A stretch of 60,685 nt of DNA from an uncultured beta proteobacterium. GTDB lineage: Bacteria > Pseudomonadota > Gammaproteobacteria > Burkholderiales > Burkholderiaceae_C. The stretch is from positions 1 through 60,685 of the forward strand of contig CAIVHU010000183.1 of NCBI GenBank assembly GCA_903905735.1, read 5' to 3'. The translations under genes were made by a program, and so were the position numbers. The notes beneath the pieces are model-generated. The model saw only the letters and a program-made list of their open reading frames with translations, made no database searches and was not told the origin of the DNA. Shown in pieces: positions 27,476-36,855 of this stretch (its first letter is position 1; each line of letters begins with the position of its first letter).

Positions 27476-28240
27476 TCAGGCTGGTGCTGCCTCGATTTTG
27501 ACGATGGCCAGCGACAGGTTGTCGCCACTGCCTTTGGCGCGCAGCCGAGCTTTGTCAATCAGGAATTCACTGGCTTCCCGGGCCGACAGCGCAGCCAGCA
27601 CAGAGCCCAGTTCTGCCTCGGTGAAGTAGTGCCACAAGCCGTCGCTGCAGGCCAGGAGGGAGTCGCCTGGCTGCAACTTGTCGATGGAATGCACGTTGAT
27701 CGGCGGCTCTTTTTCGGTGCCCAAGCAGCCCATCAAAATATTGGATTGGGGGTGAAAGTTGGCCTGCTCCTCAGTCAACTCGCCCTTGAGCACCAGCGTT
27801 TGCACATACGAATGGTCCCGCGTACGCTTGACCAACTGCTTGCCGTGGTAGTGGTAGATGCGCGAGTCACCCGCATGCGCCCAATGACAACTGCCATCCG
27901 GGTTGAGGATGAACACGGCAATCGTGCTGTGTGGCTCTTCTTCGGTGGAGATGGCGGTCAGCTTGATGACCATATGCGCTTCCAGTACCAACTGGCTTAG
28001 CAGGGCAACGGGATCGTCTTCTGACGGGACATAGCGGTCAAACAATTGCCGCGCTGTCATCATGACTTGGTCAGAGGCCTTGCGCCCACCACTGCGGCCA
28101 CCCATGCCATCGGCCAAAACCGCCATCACGCAGCCTTTGACGCGGTGGTGGCAGATCAGGCTGACTTGATCCTGCTGGTAGTCCCGGTCGCCCTTGTGAA
28201 TACCGGTGGAAGCAGTGACCCGGTAGCCTTTGGTGCTCAT
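27476..28240 (-). CDS. PP2C-family serine/threonine phosphatase
   Basis: A metal-dependent protein phosphatase of 254 residues. PP2C motifs in order: RDYQQDQ (19-25), VLADGMGG (41-48, metal ligand Asp44), HAGDSRIY, LLACSDGLW and the terminal GSGDNLSLAIV. Proteins of this bacterial type reverse Ser/Thr phosphorylation, often opposite an Hanks-type kinase, but no kinase gene is nearby. The start is 4 bp after the bamD stop on the same strand, so the two are likely co-transcribed. Confidence 0.9.
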   Translation of the reverse strand: MSTKGYRVTASTGIHKGDRDYQQDQVSLICHHRVKGCVMAVLADGMGGRSGGRKASDQVMMTARQLFDRYVPSEDDPVALLSQLVLEAHMVIKLTAISTEEEPHSTIAVFILNPDGSCHWAHAGDSRIYHYHGKQLVKRTRDHSYVQTLVLKGELTEEQANFHPQSNILMGCLGTEKEPPINVHSIDKLQPGDSLLACSDGLWHYFTEAELGSVLAALSAREASEFLIDKARLRAKGSGDNLSLAIVKIEAAPA

Positions 28241-28244
28241 GCCC

Positions 28245-29051
28245 TCACCAAAACTTCCACCAGGGCTGTGCTTTGTCTTTGAAACCTTGCGTCAGGTAGG
28301 GAGTCTGGGGGTAGTTTTTTTCCAGCACCCGCCGGGTATCGTCTCGCAACTGAGGCATGTTCAGCTTGTCGTAGGACTGCATCATGATAAACAGCGCCTC
28401 TTCCAGCGCCGGTACACCTTGATAGTCGGTAATGGCGGATTGTGCCCGGTTGATGGCTGCCAGATAGGCTCCGCGCTCATAGTAGTAGCGCGCGACATGT
28501 ACTTCCGACTGGGCCAGCGAATTCACGATGTAATTCATGCGTGCGCTGGCATCAGGCGCGTATTTGGAGTCAGGAAACCGCGTGACCAACTCCTTGAACG
28601 ATTCAAACGATTCTTTGGCGGCATGCTGATCGCGCTCCGCCAAGTCCTGACGGGTCAGGTAGGAAAACAGGCCCAGGTCGTCATTGAAATTGACAATCCC
28701 TTTGAGATACAGCGCGTAGTCCAAAGCCGGGCTGGCTGGATGCAGCTTCATGAAGCGATCCAGTGTGGCGACGGCCAGCACAGGTTCGCCATTCTTGAAC
28801 TGGGCGTAAGCCTTGTCCAACTGGGCCTGCTGGGCCAGGGGTGTGCCTGCAGCGCGGCCCTCCAGCTTGTCAAACAGGGGCACGGCCTTGTCGTAGGCAC
28901 CGGAGCTGAGCTCATCCTTGGCCTCGGCGTAAATCTTGTTCGGGCTCCAGCCCGCCGTCGGGTCTTTGGGGGTGGAGGAGCAAGCGCCTAACAGCAGGAC
29001 ACTGCATGCCAAGGTCCAGGCAAGGGCAGCAGATAATTTGGCAACAGGCAT
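28245..29051 (-). CDS. bamD: Outer membrane protein assembly factor BamD
   Basis: Outer-membrane lipoprotein of the BAM complex that folds beta-barrel proteins. The signal peptide ends in the lipobox LLGAC with acylated Cys24. Tetratricopeptide-type repeats follow across about residues 35-245, including the characteristic YDKAVPLFDKLEGR and FPDSKYAPDASARMNYI segments. The length of 268 residues is typical. It is divergent from rluD with only about 14 bp between the proposed starts, and PP2C follows it. Confidence 0.93.
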   Translation of the reverse strand: MPVAKLSAALAWTLACSVLLLGACSSTPKDPTAGWSPNKIYAEAKDELSSGAYDKAVPLFDKLEGRAAGTPLAQQAQLDKAYAQFKNGEPVLAVATLDRFMKLHPASPALDYALYLKGIVNFNDDLGLFSYLTRQDLAERDQHAAKESFESFKELVTRFPDSKYAPDASARMNYIVNSLAQSEVHVARYYYERGAYLAAINRAQSAITDYQGVPALEEALFIMMQSYDKLNMPQLRDDTRRVLEKNYPQTPYLTQGFKDKAQPWWKFW

Positions 29052-29065
29052 GTAGGACAGCTTTC

Positions 29066-30082
29066 TTGAAAAACACTCACCAAATTATATCGACCGACCT
29101 GGCAACTCATGACAGCGAGGTGGCGCCGGAGACCGAGTTGGAGTCTGAAATGCGCGCTTTGTCGTTCAGCGCAGCCCATCACGGCATGCGACTGGATCTG
29201 GCGTTGACCGAGCTGGTGCCCGAGTTTTCCCGCAGTTATCTGCAGCAACTCATTGACTTGGGCGGCGTGACCGTCAACGGCAAGTTGGCCAAAAAGGCAT
29301 CCGCCAAGGTCAAGGCGGGCGATGCGAGCGCCATTGAGCTGCGGCCCACGCCCCAGAGTCAGGCTTTCAAGGCCGAAAACCTGCCCCTGGACATTGTTTT
29401 TGAGGACGAGTTCCTGTTGGTGATCAATAAACCTGCCGGGATGGTGGTGCACCCGGCACCAGGCAACTGGAGCGGCACGCTGATGAACCGCCTGCTGGGG
29501 TATGACGCGCAAGCGTTCAATTTGCCGCGCGCGGGCATCGTGCATCGGCTCGACAAGGACACCAGTGGCTTGCTGGTGGTGGCGCGCACACGGGCGGTGA
29601 TGGACGCACTTGTCCAGGCCATTGCAGCGCGCACTGTCAAGCGCCAATATCTGGCTCTGGCGCATGGCGCATGGCCGAGCAAGGGTATGCGGCAGGTGGA
29701 CGCGCCGATCGGTCGTGACCCGGGCAACCGCTTGCGCATGGCTGTGGTTGACCTGGCTATTCATGGAGGCAAGACAGCGCAAACGGATTTTGAGTGCCTG
29801 GCCAGTGTGAATAACGGGTGTCTGCTCAAATGCACCTTGCAAACCGGCAGAACCCATCAGATCAGGGTTCATCTGGCGTCCATAGGGCATGCTTTGGTGG
29901 CTGACCAAGTCTATGGGGGTGCCATGGCGGCAGGTATGCAGCGGCAGGCCTTGCACGCTGCCAGGCTGGCTTTTTCCCACCCTGTCACGTCGCGATCCTT
30001 GGTTTTCACGGCGGCATTGCCGGTTGATTTCTCGGCAGCACTCACGGACTGGGGTCTCACTTACAATAGCTGTTCTTTTTAG
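29066..30082 (+). CDS. rluD: 23S rRNA pseudouridine(1911/1915/1917) synthase
   Basis: RluA-family pseudouridine synthase that modifies helix 69 of 23S rRNA. An N-terminal S4 RNA-binding domain is followed by the catalytic domain with HRLDKDTSGLLV (catalytic Asp). I place the start at TTG 29066, 338 residues, because AGGA at 29054-29057 sits at good spacing. A further upstream ATG would run back through the bamD start, and ATG 29150 would clip the S4 domain boundary. It is divergent from bamD, a neighbourhood also seen in E. coli. Confidence 0.88.
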   Translation: MKNTHQIISTDLATHDSEVAPETELESEMRALSFSAAHHGMRLDLALTELVPEFSRSYLQQLIDLGGVTVNGKLAKKASAKVKAGDASAIELRPTPQSQAFKAENLPLDIVFEDEFLLVINKPAGMVVHPAPGNWSGTLMNRLLGYDAQAFNLPRAGIVHRLDKDTSGLLVVARTRAVMDALVQAIAARTVKRQYLALAHGAWPSKGMRQVDAPIGRDPGNRLRMAVVDLAIHGGKTAQTDFECLASVNNGCLLKCTLQTGRTHQIRVHLASIGHALVADQVYGGAMAAGMQRQALHAARLAFSHPVTSRSLVFTAALPVDFSAALTDWGLTYNSCSF

Positions 30083-30196
30083 CACTGCCATGCAGTGCGT
30101 TTAACGTGCCACCGATGACTTGTCGGTCCTGATCACGTCTTCAAACTCTTTTTGTTGCCGCACCAGAGGGTGTGTTTTGACCGGAAATTGCCAACC

Positions 30197-30892
30197 ATGA
30201 ATTCGTTGGATGCCAAGTGCGTCCTGGAAACCACATTGCTATGTGCGCAGCAACCCCTGCCTGTGAGGGATATGCGCGTCCTGCTGGGTGACGAATTCAC
30301 TGCGGCCGACATAGATCGCCTGCTGGGCGAATTGCAGGCGGACTGGTCCGACCATGGCCTGGAACTGGTGTTGGTTGCCAACGGCTGGCGGTTTCAGAGC
30401 CGCCCCGATATGCGGATGTATCTGGATCGTCTTCATCCGGAAAAGCCACCACGCTACACACGCGCCACACTGGAAACCCTGGCCATCATTGCTTACAAGC
30501 AGCCCGTTACCCGGGGCGACATTGAGAATATCCGTGGCGTGACCGTCAATTCACTCACCCTCAAGCAGCTTGAAGACCGTGGCTGGATCGAGGCCATTGG
30601 TCATCGGGACACCGTTGGCAGGCCAGCCCTGTTTGCGACTACCTGCCATTTTCTCGATGATCTGGGACTCGAATCACTCGATCAATTGCCGCTGCTGGCG
30701 TCGCCCACGTCCTCAACCGTTGCGCTGGAAACGCTCTTGAACCAGGAGCTACCTTTGGCAGGCCTGGAGCCAGTACCTGAACCAGTGACATCTGGAACCA
30801 GTGGTTCCGGCACGGCCGCGCTGAACTGGGCTGACGACTCCCATGTCTGCACGAACCCCAAAGCCTTTGTATCTCAACAGGACACACCATGA
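30197..30892 (+). CDS. scpB: Segregation and condensation protein B
   Basis: Winged-helix kleisin-associated subunit of the bacterial SMC-ScpAB condensin. Family signatures are RYTRATLETLAIIAYKQPVT and DIENIRGVTVNSL, followed by RGWIEAIGHRDTVGRPALFAT. I chose ATG 30197 (MNSLDAKCVLETTLL), giving 231 residues; the reading frame is open 15 codons further up without family similarity. Neither scpA nor smc is in the window. Its stop overlaps the rluB start by 4 bp. The C-terminal 50 residues are low complexity. Confidence 0.9.
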   Translation: MNSLDAKCVLETTLLCAQQPLPVRDMRVLLGDEFTAADIDRLLGELQADWSDHGLELVLVANGWRFQSRPDMRMYLDRLHPEKPPRYTRATLETLAIIAYKQPVTRGDIENIRGVTVNSLTLKQLEDRGWIEAIGHRDTVGRPALFATTCHFLDDLGLESLDQLPLLASPTSSTVALETLLNQELPLAGLEPVPEPVTSGTSGSGTAALNWADDSHVCTNPKAFVSQQDTP

Positions 30893-32046
30893 CTGAACCC
30901 TCTACCGAGTTGTCCACAACGGGCGCAGACACCAGCGATGTGATTCGTTTTGAAGACGTTGTCTCGGGCGTTTTTGATGCCGCAGAAAGTTTGGCAGAAG
31001 TTGCTGTTCAGAAGCGGGTGCTGCCGCCCCAGCCGGAATCTCCCAAACTGCACAAGGTATTGGCGCAGGCGGGCATGGGCTCGCGGCTGGAAATGGAACA
31101 GTTGATCCTCGAAGGGCGTATCACCGTCAACAATGAACCGGCTCACATTGGTCAGCGTGTCCAGTTTGGTGACCATGTCAAGGTGAACGGCAAGCCCATC
31201 CGGTTCAAGGTTGCTCCACCGCCGACGCGCGTTCTTGCTTACCACAAGCCCGCCGGTGAGGTCGTCAGCCACGACGACCCGCAAAACCGGCCGACTGTGT
31301 TTCGCAAATTACCCAAACTTTTCCAGGGCAAGTGGCAGTCCGTCGGTCGATTGGACCTGAACACAGAGGGTTTGTTGCTATTCACCAGCTCTGGCGAACT
31401 GGCCAACAACCTGATGCACCCACGCTTTGGACTGGAGCGCGAGTACGCTGTACGGGTGCTGGGTGCGCTGACGCTTGATGAAAAGCACAAATTGCTGGAC
31501 GGTGTCCGGCTTGATGATGGCATGGCACAGTTTGGCTCGATTGAAGAGGGCGGTGGTGAAGGATCCAACTGCTGGTACCGCGTGACCATTTCAGAAGGGC
31601 GCAACCGCGAGGTACGTCGCATGCTGGAGTCTGTCGGTCATGCAGTCAGCAGATTGATCCGCATCCGCTACGGCTCCATGGTGTTGCCTCGGGGCTTGAA
31701 ACGTGGTGCCTGGGTGGAGCTTGACGATGCCGACATTCGCTTGTTGACGCGCGCATCAGCGCAGGGCGCAGTGGCCCGCGAATCTACAGAAGAGTCATCG
31801 ACAACCGACGAACGGCCACGTACCGGCCGCAGCGCAGGCGCGGCAACTCGCAGTCGCAACGCGCCAGGCCGGGGTCCTGCGCGTGCGCCTTCAAAGGGGC
31901 AAGCACCGGCAAAACAACCGGACCCTTTGAAAACTTCCTTGGGCTACATCGGTGCCGACAGTTTCTCCAGGCAACGCCAGGAGGCAGGTAAAAAGCGTGG
32001 TAGCGGCCCTAGGGCCGGGCGCAGGCCGGGCGGTCGCACGCGTTAA
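30889..32046 (+). CDS. rluB: 23S rRNA pseudouridine(2605) synthase
   Basis: RsuA/RluB-family pseudouridine synthase. After a variable acidic N-terminus (1-47), an S4 domain (about 48-100, KLHKVLAQAGMGSR) is followed by the catalytic domain with VGRLDLNTEGLLLFT. The C-terminal 100 residues are a low-complexity, Arg/Gly/Pro/Ala-rich basic tail, common in proteobacterial RluB and probably RNA-binding. It overlaps scpB by 4 bp and is followed by a terminator. Confidence 0.92.
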   Translation: MTEPSTELSTTGADTSDVIRFEDVVSGVFDAAESLAEVAVQKRVLPPQPESPKLHKVLAQAGMGSRLEMEQLILEGRITVNNEPAHIGQRVQFGDHVKVNGKPIRFKVAPPPTRVLAYHKPAGEVVSHDDPQNRPTVFRKLPKLFQGKWQSVGRLDLNTEGLLLFTSSGELANNLMHPRFGLEREYAVRVLGALTLDEKHKLLDGVRLDDGMAQFGSIEEGGGEGSNCWYRVTISEGRNREVRRMLESVGHAVSRLIRIRYGSMVLPRGLKRGAWVELDDADIRLLTRASAQGAVARESTEESSTTDERPRTGRSAGAATRSRNAPGRGPARAPSKGQAPAKQPDPLKTSLGYIGADSFSRQRQEAGKKRGSGPRAGRRPGGRTR

Positions 32047-32099
32047 GCACCTACCGTCATTGGCGCTTGGCAAGCTGGGCTCAGGTTAAGATCAAGGGC

Positions 32100-32124
32100 T
32101 TTGGTTAAGCAACCAAATTTTTTT
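32100..32124 (+). terminator. Rho-independent terminator after scpB-rluB
   Basis: The stem TTTGGTT / AACCAAA (32100-32106, 32111-32117) with an AAGC loop is followed immediately by seven T (32118-32124). It lies between rluB and ndk. The ndk ribosome-binding site GAGGA follows at 32131-32135. Confidence 0.75.
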
Positions 32125-32141
32125 ATTTACGAGGAATTCAC

Positions 32142-32567
32142 ATGGCTATCGAACGCACACTCTCCATCATCAAACCCGACGCTGTTGCCAAGAACGTGAT
32201 CGGTCAAATCTACGCCCGTTTTGAAGCTGCTGGCCTGAAAATCGTTGCTTCCAAGATGGCTCACCTGTCCCAACGTGAAGCTGAAGCCTTCTATGCTGTG
32301 CACAAGGAACGCCCATTCTTCAAGGATCTGGTCAGCTTCATGATCTCGGGCCCCGTCATGATCCAGGCCCTGGAAGGTGAAAACGCCATTCTGAAGAACC
32401 GCGAACTGATGGGCGCCACCGACCCCAAGAAGGCTGCGCCCGGCACCATTCGCGCCGATTTCGCCGACAGCATTGATGCCAATGCTGTGCACGGATCAGA
32501 TGCTGCCGAGACCGCTTGTGTCGAAGTGAGCTTCTTCTTCCCCGGCATGAACGTTTTCTCACGCTGA
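32142..32567 (+). CDS. ndk: Nucleoside diphosphate kinase
   Basis: Balances NTP and dNTP pools by a ping-pong phosphotransfer through a phosphohistidine. The 141-residue sequence has the N-terminal [12 protein letters not shown] signature and the catalytic His117 in [10 protein letters not shown]. The GAGGA site lies 6 nt before the ATG. Reduced codon variety (many AAG, CTG, GAA) fits high expression. It precedes rlmN by 8 bp, as in other beta- and gammaproteobacteria. Confidence 0.97.
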   Translation: MAIERTLSIIKPDAVAKNVIGQIYARFEAAGLKIVASKMAHLSQREAEAFYAVHKERPFFKDLVSFMISGPVMIQALEGENAILKNRELMGATDPKKAAPGTIRADFADSIDANAVHGSDAAETACVEVSFFFPGMNVFSR

Positions 32568-32575
32568 ATTTCGGC

Positions 32576-33796
32576 ATGACCGTTGACCAGTCACACGATG
32601 AACTTCACGCCCAGGCCAAGCGGCGTGAAGTCACGTTGGTGCCTGGCGCGTTGGTCAACTTGCTTGAATACGACCTGGAGAGTCTGACTGCTTTTTGCCA
32701 GCTATTGGGCGAGAAGCGCTTTCGCGCCGTCCAGTTGTTTCGCTGGATGCACCAACGCGGCTGTGCGAACTTCGATGACATGAGTGACCTCGCCAAATCT
32801 TTGCGCCAAAAGCTCAAAGGTGTCGCAAAAGTGGTGTCGATGGAGGTGGTTTCGCAGCACATGTCGTCTGACGGCACCATCAAATGGCTCTTTGATGTCG
32901 GCGGCGGCAACGTGATTGAATCGGTCTTTATTCCTGAAGACGACCGCAGCACGCTGTGCATTTCGACCCAGGCCGGGTGCGCGATGGGCTGCCGGTTTTG
33001 CTCCACTGGGCACCAGGGTTTCAGCCGCAACTTGACCACGGCCGAGATCATTGGTCAACTTTGGTTTGCCGAGCACTTTTTGCGCAAGCACCTGCAGCGC
33101 GACGATCGCGTCATTTCCAATGCCGTGATGATGGGTATGGGCGAACCGCTTCAAAACTATGCGGCGCTGATACCAGCGCTGCGGATGATGCTTGATGACC
33201 ATGCCTACGGCCTGTCACGTCGCAGGGTGACGGTGTCCACATCTGGATTGATCAAGAAGATTGATGCTCTGGGGCTTGACTGCCCAGTGGCGCTGGCGGT
33301 ATCGCTGCATGCTCCCAACAATGCCCTGCGCGACAACCTGGTGCCTCTTAATATGAAGCATCCGCTGGAGGAATTGATGCCAGCCTGCGTGAACTATTTG
33401 GCTCACGCGCCAAGGGACTTCATCACCTTTGAATATTGCATGCTGGATGCGGTGAACGACAGCGACGAACAGGCGCGTGAACTGGTTCAACTGGTCAAAC
33501 ACCATGGCCACTCGGTGACGTGGTGCAAGTTCAATCTGATCCCCTTCAACCCGTTTCCGGCATCGGGTTTGCACCGCTCCAAACCGGAGCGCATCCAGGC
33601 GTTTGCGAAAATATTGAGTGACGCTGGTTTGACCACCACGGTGCGCAAGACCCGTGGTGATGACATTGATGCGGCTTGTGGACAACTCGCAGGAGATGTG
33701 GTGGATCGAACACGGGTCGCCATTCGAATCGCGCGTCAGCGCAGCGTCGGGATCCATTCAAGCCCGACGGCTGCATCAACCAATGCGAAAATCTGA
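32576..33796 (+). CDS. rlmN: Dual-specificity 23S rRNA/tRNA adenine-C2 methyltransferase
   Basis: Radical-SAM enzyme that methylates A2503 of 23S rRNA and A37 of certain tRNAs. The iron-sulfur cluster motif CxxxCxxC is Cys135, Cys139 and Cys142 in [11 protein letters not shown]. The C-terminal region carries the second catalytic cysteine near [18 protein letters not shown]. The ATG at 32576, 8 bp after ndk, gives 406 residues; the N-terminal 27 residues are longer than the usual family start. It leads the conserved run rlmN-pilW-rodZ-ispG-hisS-yfgM-bamB-der. Confidence 0.94.
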   Translation: MTVDQSHDELHAQAKRREVTLVPGALVNLLEYDLESLTAFCQLLGEKRFRAVQLFRWMHQRGCANFDDMSDLAKSLRQKLKGVAKVVSMEVVSQHMSSDGTIKWLFDVGGGNVIESVFIPEDDRSTLCISTQAGCAMGCRFCSTGHQGFSRNLTTAEIIGQLWFAEHFLRKHLQRDDRVISNAVMMGMGEPLQNYAALIPALRMMLDDHAYGLSRRRVTVSTSGLIKKIDALGLDCPVALAVSLHAPNNALRDNLVPLNMKHPLEELMPACVNYLAHAPRDFITFEYCMLDAVNDSDEQARELVQLVKHHGHSVTWCKFNLIPFNPFPASGLHRSKPERIQAFAKILSDAGLTTTVRKTRGDDIDAACGQLAGDVVDRTRVAIRIARQRSVGIHSSPTAASTNAKI

Positions 33797-33799
33797 ACG

Positions 33800-34636
33800 A
33801 TGAAAGTCATGATGAAGACCCCATCAACGCGTCGTCTTGAATTCTTGCTGTCGTTCTGTCTTTTTTGCAGCTGGATAACGCTGGGTGGTTGCGCTGGGCC
33901 TGCAGGATCAAGCCAGGTTGGGGCGCCGCGTGGGGACATAGTCACGGAATCTGACGAGACTGCGGAGCGCAAGCGGGCATCCATCCGGATGCAACTTGCG
34001 CTGGGCTATCTTGAGCGCGGCGAAACTACCGTCGCTTTGGATGAAGTCAAGCAAGCCCTTCAGATTGATCCGACTTATTCGGATGCGTTCAGCCTGCGCG
34101 GATTGATTTATATGCGCTTGAACGACTTTCCCATCGCAGAAGAGAGTTTCAACAAAGCGCTGTCACTGAAACCGCATGACAGCAATGTGCTACATAACAT
34201 GGGTTGGTTGAAATGTCAGGACGGGCGCTATTCGCAGGCGATGGATTATTTTGCCCAGGCGGTGGCCAATCCGCTGTATCCAGAGCGTGCGAAAACCTAC
34301 ATGGCACAAGGCTTGTGCCAAATCAAGGCCGGGCAACTGCCAGAAGCCGAGGCAAGCCTGGTCAAATCGTACGGTTATGACGCCGGCAACCCGGTAACGG
34401 GCTACAACCTGGCCAATTTGCTCTATCAACGCCAGGAGTTTGTGCGAGCACTGTTTTACATTCGTCGGCTCAACAACAGCGAATTGGCCAACGCGGAATC
34501 GCTGTGGCTGGGTATCAAGATTGAGCGTCGCATGGGCAACCGCGAGGCGATGAACCAGTTGGCTGTGCAGTTGGTCAAGCGCTTTGCCCAGTCACCGCAA
34601 GCGGTTTTGTATCAGCGTGGAGCGTTTGATGAGTGA
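33800..34636 (+). CDS. pilW: Type IV pilus biogenesis/stability lipoprotein PilW (PilF-like)
   Basis: TPR lipoprotein needed for outer-membrane assembly or stability of the type IV pilus secretin. The signal peptide ends in LGGC (acylated Cys31). Tandem TPR helices cover about 55-260, with YLERGETTVALDEVKQALQI as the first repeat. The length is 278 residues. It lies 3 bp after rlmN and overlaps rodZ by 8 bp. The assignment rests on the TPR pattern plus the conserved rlmN-pilW-rodZ-ispG order. Confidence 0.87.
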   Translation: MKVMMKTPSTRRLEFLLSFCLFCSWITLGGCAGPAGSSQVGAPRGDIVTESDETAERKRASIRMQLALGYLERGETTVALDEVKQALQIDPTYSDAFSLRGLIYMRLNDFPIAEESFNKALSLKPHDSNVLHNMGWLKCQDGRYSQAMDYFAQAVANPLYPERAKTYMAQGLCQIKAGQLPEAEASLVKSYGYDAGNPVTGYNLANLLYQRQEFVRALFYIRRLNNSELANAESLWLGIKIERRMGNREAMNQLAVQLVKRFAQSPQAVLYQRGAFDE

Positions 34637-35573
34637 AAAAGGCCTTGAGAGTCAGGCCATGGATACGCCGATGGCAGCCTCGCCTGCGCAAGCCGGTGCG
34701 CTGCTAAAAGAAGCTCGGGAAGCGCAGGGGCTGCACATCGCCGCCTTGGCGGTAGCCTTGAAAGTGCCCGTCAAGAGACTGGAAGCTTTGGAGGCGGGGC
34801 AGTTTGAGCAATTACCGGACATGGTTTTTGTGCGTTCGCTTGCGTTGGGTGTCTGTCGCGCCCTGAGAGTTGACCCGGCACCGATCATGGTGTGCCTGCC
34901 GGAACCACAGGTTAGCCAGTTCAAAATCACCGAAGCTGGATTGAACACCACGTTCAAAGACTCCCCGGGGACTTCTCACCGTGGTTTGATGGCCCAATTG
35001 TCCAGCCCGACGGGCTTGGGGGTTTTGTTTTTGATCGTTGCCATCGTGGTGATTCTGGCTTGGCCCGACAAGCCCCTGTTTGGGAGTGAATCCTTCTTTT
35101 CGAAGGACACCGCCAAGGTGGATCCGGTCACCGCGTCTCAAAATGTGCCGGCAACGTTGGCTTCTGAAGGCGCACTGAATCCGGCGAACTCGGTTGTATC
35201 GTCAACCATCGTTACCCAACAGTCGGCACAAGTTTCCGTTGCTGACAGCCCGGTAGTAGCGGTCAACGCGGTTTCGGCGCCAGTCCTCCCGGTCGATGTT
35301 CCGGCTGTCCCGGCTACAGCAGACGCGCTTGCCTTGCCGTCCTTACTGGAGTTGAGCGGCCATGGTGAATCATGGGTTCAAGTTATTGATGGTGCTGGTC
35401 AGTTCAAATTGCGCAAGGTCATGCAAGACGGTGAGGTCGTTCGTGTGACAGGGCAATTGCCGCTGTCTGTGACTGTCGGACGCGCCGACGAGGTATCTGT
35501 GTCCGTGCGGGGCAAGCCGATGGATCTGACCCCTCTGGCTCGCGAAAATGTTGCCCGATTTGAGGTTAAGTAA
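34629..35573 (+). CDS. rodZ: RodZ-like helix-turn-helix membrane protein
   Basis: Cytoskeletal adaptor family that links MreB to the cell-elongation machinery. The cytoplasmic N-terminus has an HTH_25 domain (about 20-85, [20 protein letters not shown]). A single transmembrane helix (about 129-145) follows, then a Pro/Ala/Val-rich periplasmic linker and a C-terminal DUF4115 domain (about 230-314, [14 protein letters not shown]). ATG 34629 overlaps the pilW end. It is joined to ispG by a TAATG stop-start overlap. Confidence 0.88.
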   Translation: MSEKGLESQAMDTPMAASPAQAGALLKEAREAQGLHIAALAVALKVPVKRLEALEAGQFEQLPDMVFVRSLALGVCRALRVDPAPIMVCLPEPQVSQFKITEAGLNTTFKDSPGTSHRGLMAQLSSPTGLGVLFLIVAIVVILAWPDKPLFGSESFFSKDTAKVDPVTASQNVPATLASEGALNPANSVVSSTIVTQQSAQVSVADSPVVAVNAVSAPVLPVDVPAVPATADALALPSLLELSGHGESWVQVIDGAGQFKLRKVMQDGEVVRVTGQLPLSVTVGRADEVSVSVRGKPMDLTPLARENVARFEVK

Positions 35574-36844
35574 TGAATACATCCAAACCGATTTCCGAAG
35601 CCACCGCGCAAACCCGTCCAACACGCCAGGCCAGGGTGGTCTGGGGAAGCCGGACAGTGACCGTTGGTGGTGATGCCCCAGTACGCATACAGTCCATGAC
35701 CAATACCGACACCGTTGATGTGATCGGCTCGGCCATTCAGGTCAAGGAACTGGCGATGGCGGGCTCCGAGATGGTGCGCCTGACGGTCAATACCCCCGAG
35801 GCGGCGCAAGCCGTGCCCCACATCCGCGAGCAACTAGACCGCATGGGGATTGATGTGCCCCTGATCGGTGATTTCCATTACAACGGCCATCGTCTTCTGA
35901 CAGATTACCCCGACTGTGCGCAGGCCCTGTCCAAATACCGGATCAACCCGGGCAACGTGGGTAAAGGGGACAAGCGTGACAGGCAATTTGCCTTGATGAT
36001 CGAAGCTGCGGTGCGCTGGAAAAAAGCCGTGCGCATAGGGGTCAACTGGGGCAGTCTGGATCAGGACTTGCTGGCCCACCTGATGGATCAGAACAGTCGG
36101 CGTGACCCGCCCTGGGGTGCCAAACCCGTGATGTACGAAGCGTTGATTACTTCGGCGCTGGATTCTGCAAAAGCGGCGGTTGAGTTGGGGCTAGACCCCA
36201 ACCAGATCATCCTGTCATGCAAAGTGAGTGGCGTTCAGGATTTGATTTCGGTGTACCGTGAGCTCTCCAAGCGCTGCAACTACGCCTTGCACCTGGGTTT
36301 GACCGAAGCCGGTATGGGCACCAAAGGTGCGGTGGCATCGGCCGCTGCGTTGTCGGTTCTGCTGCAAGAGGGTATTGGCGACACGATTCGGGTGTCGTTG
36401 ACTCCCCAGCCAGGTGAATCCCGAACCCAGGAGGTGGTGATTGCTGCCGAGATATTGCAGGCGCTTGAACTGCGTTCGTTTGTGCCGAGTGTGACGGCGT
36501 GCCCGGGTTGTGGCCGCACGACCAGCACCACCTTTCAGGAATTGACACAGCGCATTGAAGAGTTTTTGCGTGCGCAGATGCCTCAATGGCGCAGTAAATA
36601 CCCTGGTGTTGAAAAAATGAAAGTGGCCGTGATGGGCTGTATTGTGAATGGCCCGGGTGAAAGCAAGCAGGCAGACATTGGCATCAGTTTGCCTGGGACA
36701 GGTGAAGCACCGGCAGCCCCGGTTTTCATCGACGGAGAAAAACGCATGACCCTACGTGGCGATGCCATTGCCGAAGAATTTCAGGCGGTGGTTGAAGACT
36801 ATGTTGAAAAGCGCTTTGGCGTGAAAGCGGCTGCTCAGGTTTGA
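35573..36844 (+). CDS. ispG: 4-hydroxy-3-methylbut-2-enyl diphosphate synthase (flavodoxin)
   Basis: Iron-sulfur enzyme of the MEP isoprenoid pathway. The N-terminal TIM-barrel region has [15 protein letters not shown]. The 4Fe-4S cysteines lie in TACPGCGRT and [10 protein letters not shown] near the C-terminus. The 423 residues fit the proteobacterial form with a short insertion. It starts in a TAATG overlap with rodZ and precedes hisS directly. A short perfect palindrome (36184-36202, arms GTTGGGG / CCCCAAC) lies in the coding sequence. Confidence 0.96.
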   Translation: MNTSKPISEATAQTRPTRQARVVWGSRTVTVGGDAPVRIQSMTNTDTVDVIGSAIQVKELAMAGSEMVRLTVNTPEAAQAVPHIREQLDRMGIDVPLIGDFHYNGHRLLTDYPDCAQALSKYRINPGNVGKGDKRDRQFALMIEAAVRWKKAVRIGVNWGSLDQDLLAHLMDQNSRRDPPWGAKPVMYEALITSALDSAKAAVELGLDPNQIILSCKVSGVQDLISVYRELSKRCNYALHLGLTEAGMGTKGAVASAAALSVLLQEGIGDTIRVSLTPQPGESRTQEVVIAAEILQALELRSFVPSVTACPGCGRTTSTTFQELTQRIEEFLRAQMPQWRSKYPGVEKMKVAVMGCIVNGPGESKQADIGISLPGTGEAPAAPVFIDGEKRMTLRGDAIAEEFQAVVEDYVEKRFGVKAAAQV

Positions 36845-36855
36845 CCGAACTTTCC

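Noticed and set aside
28988..30091. A 367-codon minus-strand frame opposite rluD
   Set aside because: It covers rluD exactly in antisense, has no domain signature and would overlap bamD's 5' end.
32005..32018. Palindrome CGGCCCTAGGGCCG near the 3' end of rluB
   Set aside because: It lies in GC-rich low-complexity coding sequence with no T-tract; chance occurrence is likely.
36184..36202. Perfect palindrome GTTGGGG-CTAGA-CCCCAAC inside ispG, similar to the centre of the sucB-lpdA inverted repeat
   Set aside because: It is explained by conserved ispG codons (ELGLDPNQI), and the shared GGGGCTAG core is too short to claim common origin.
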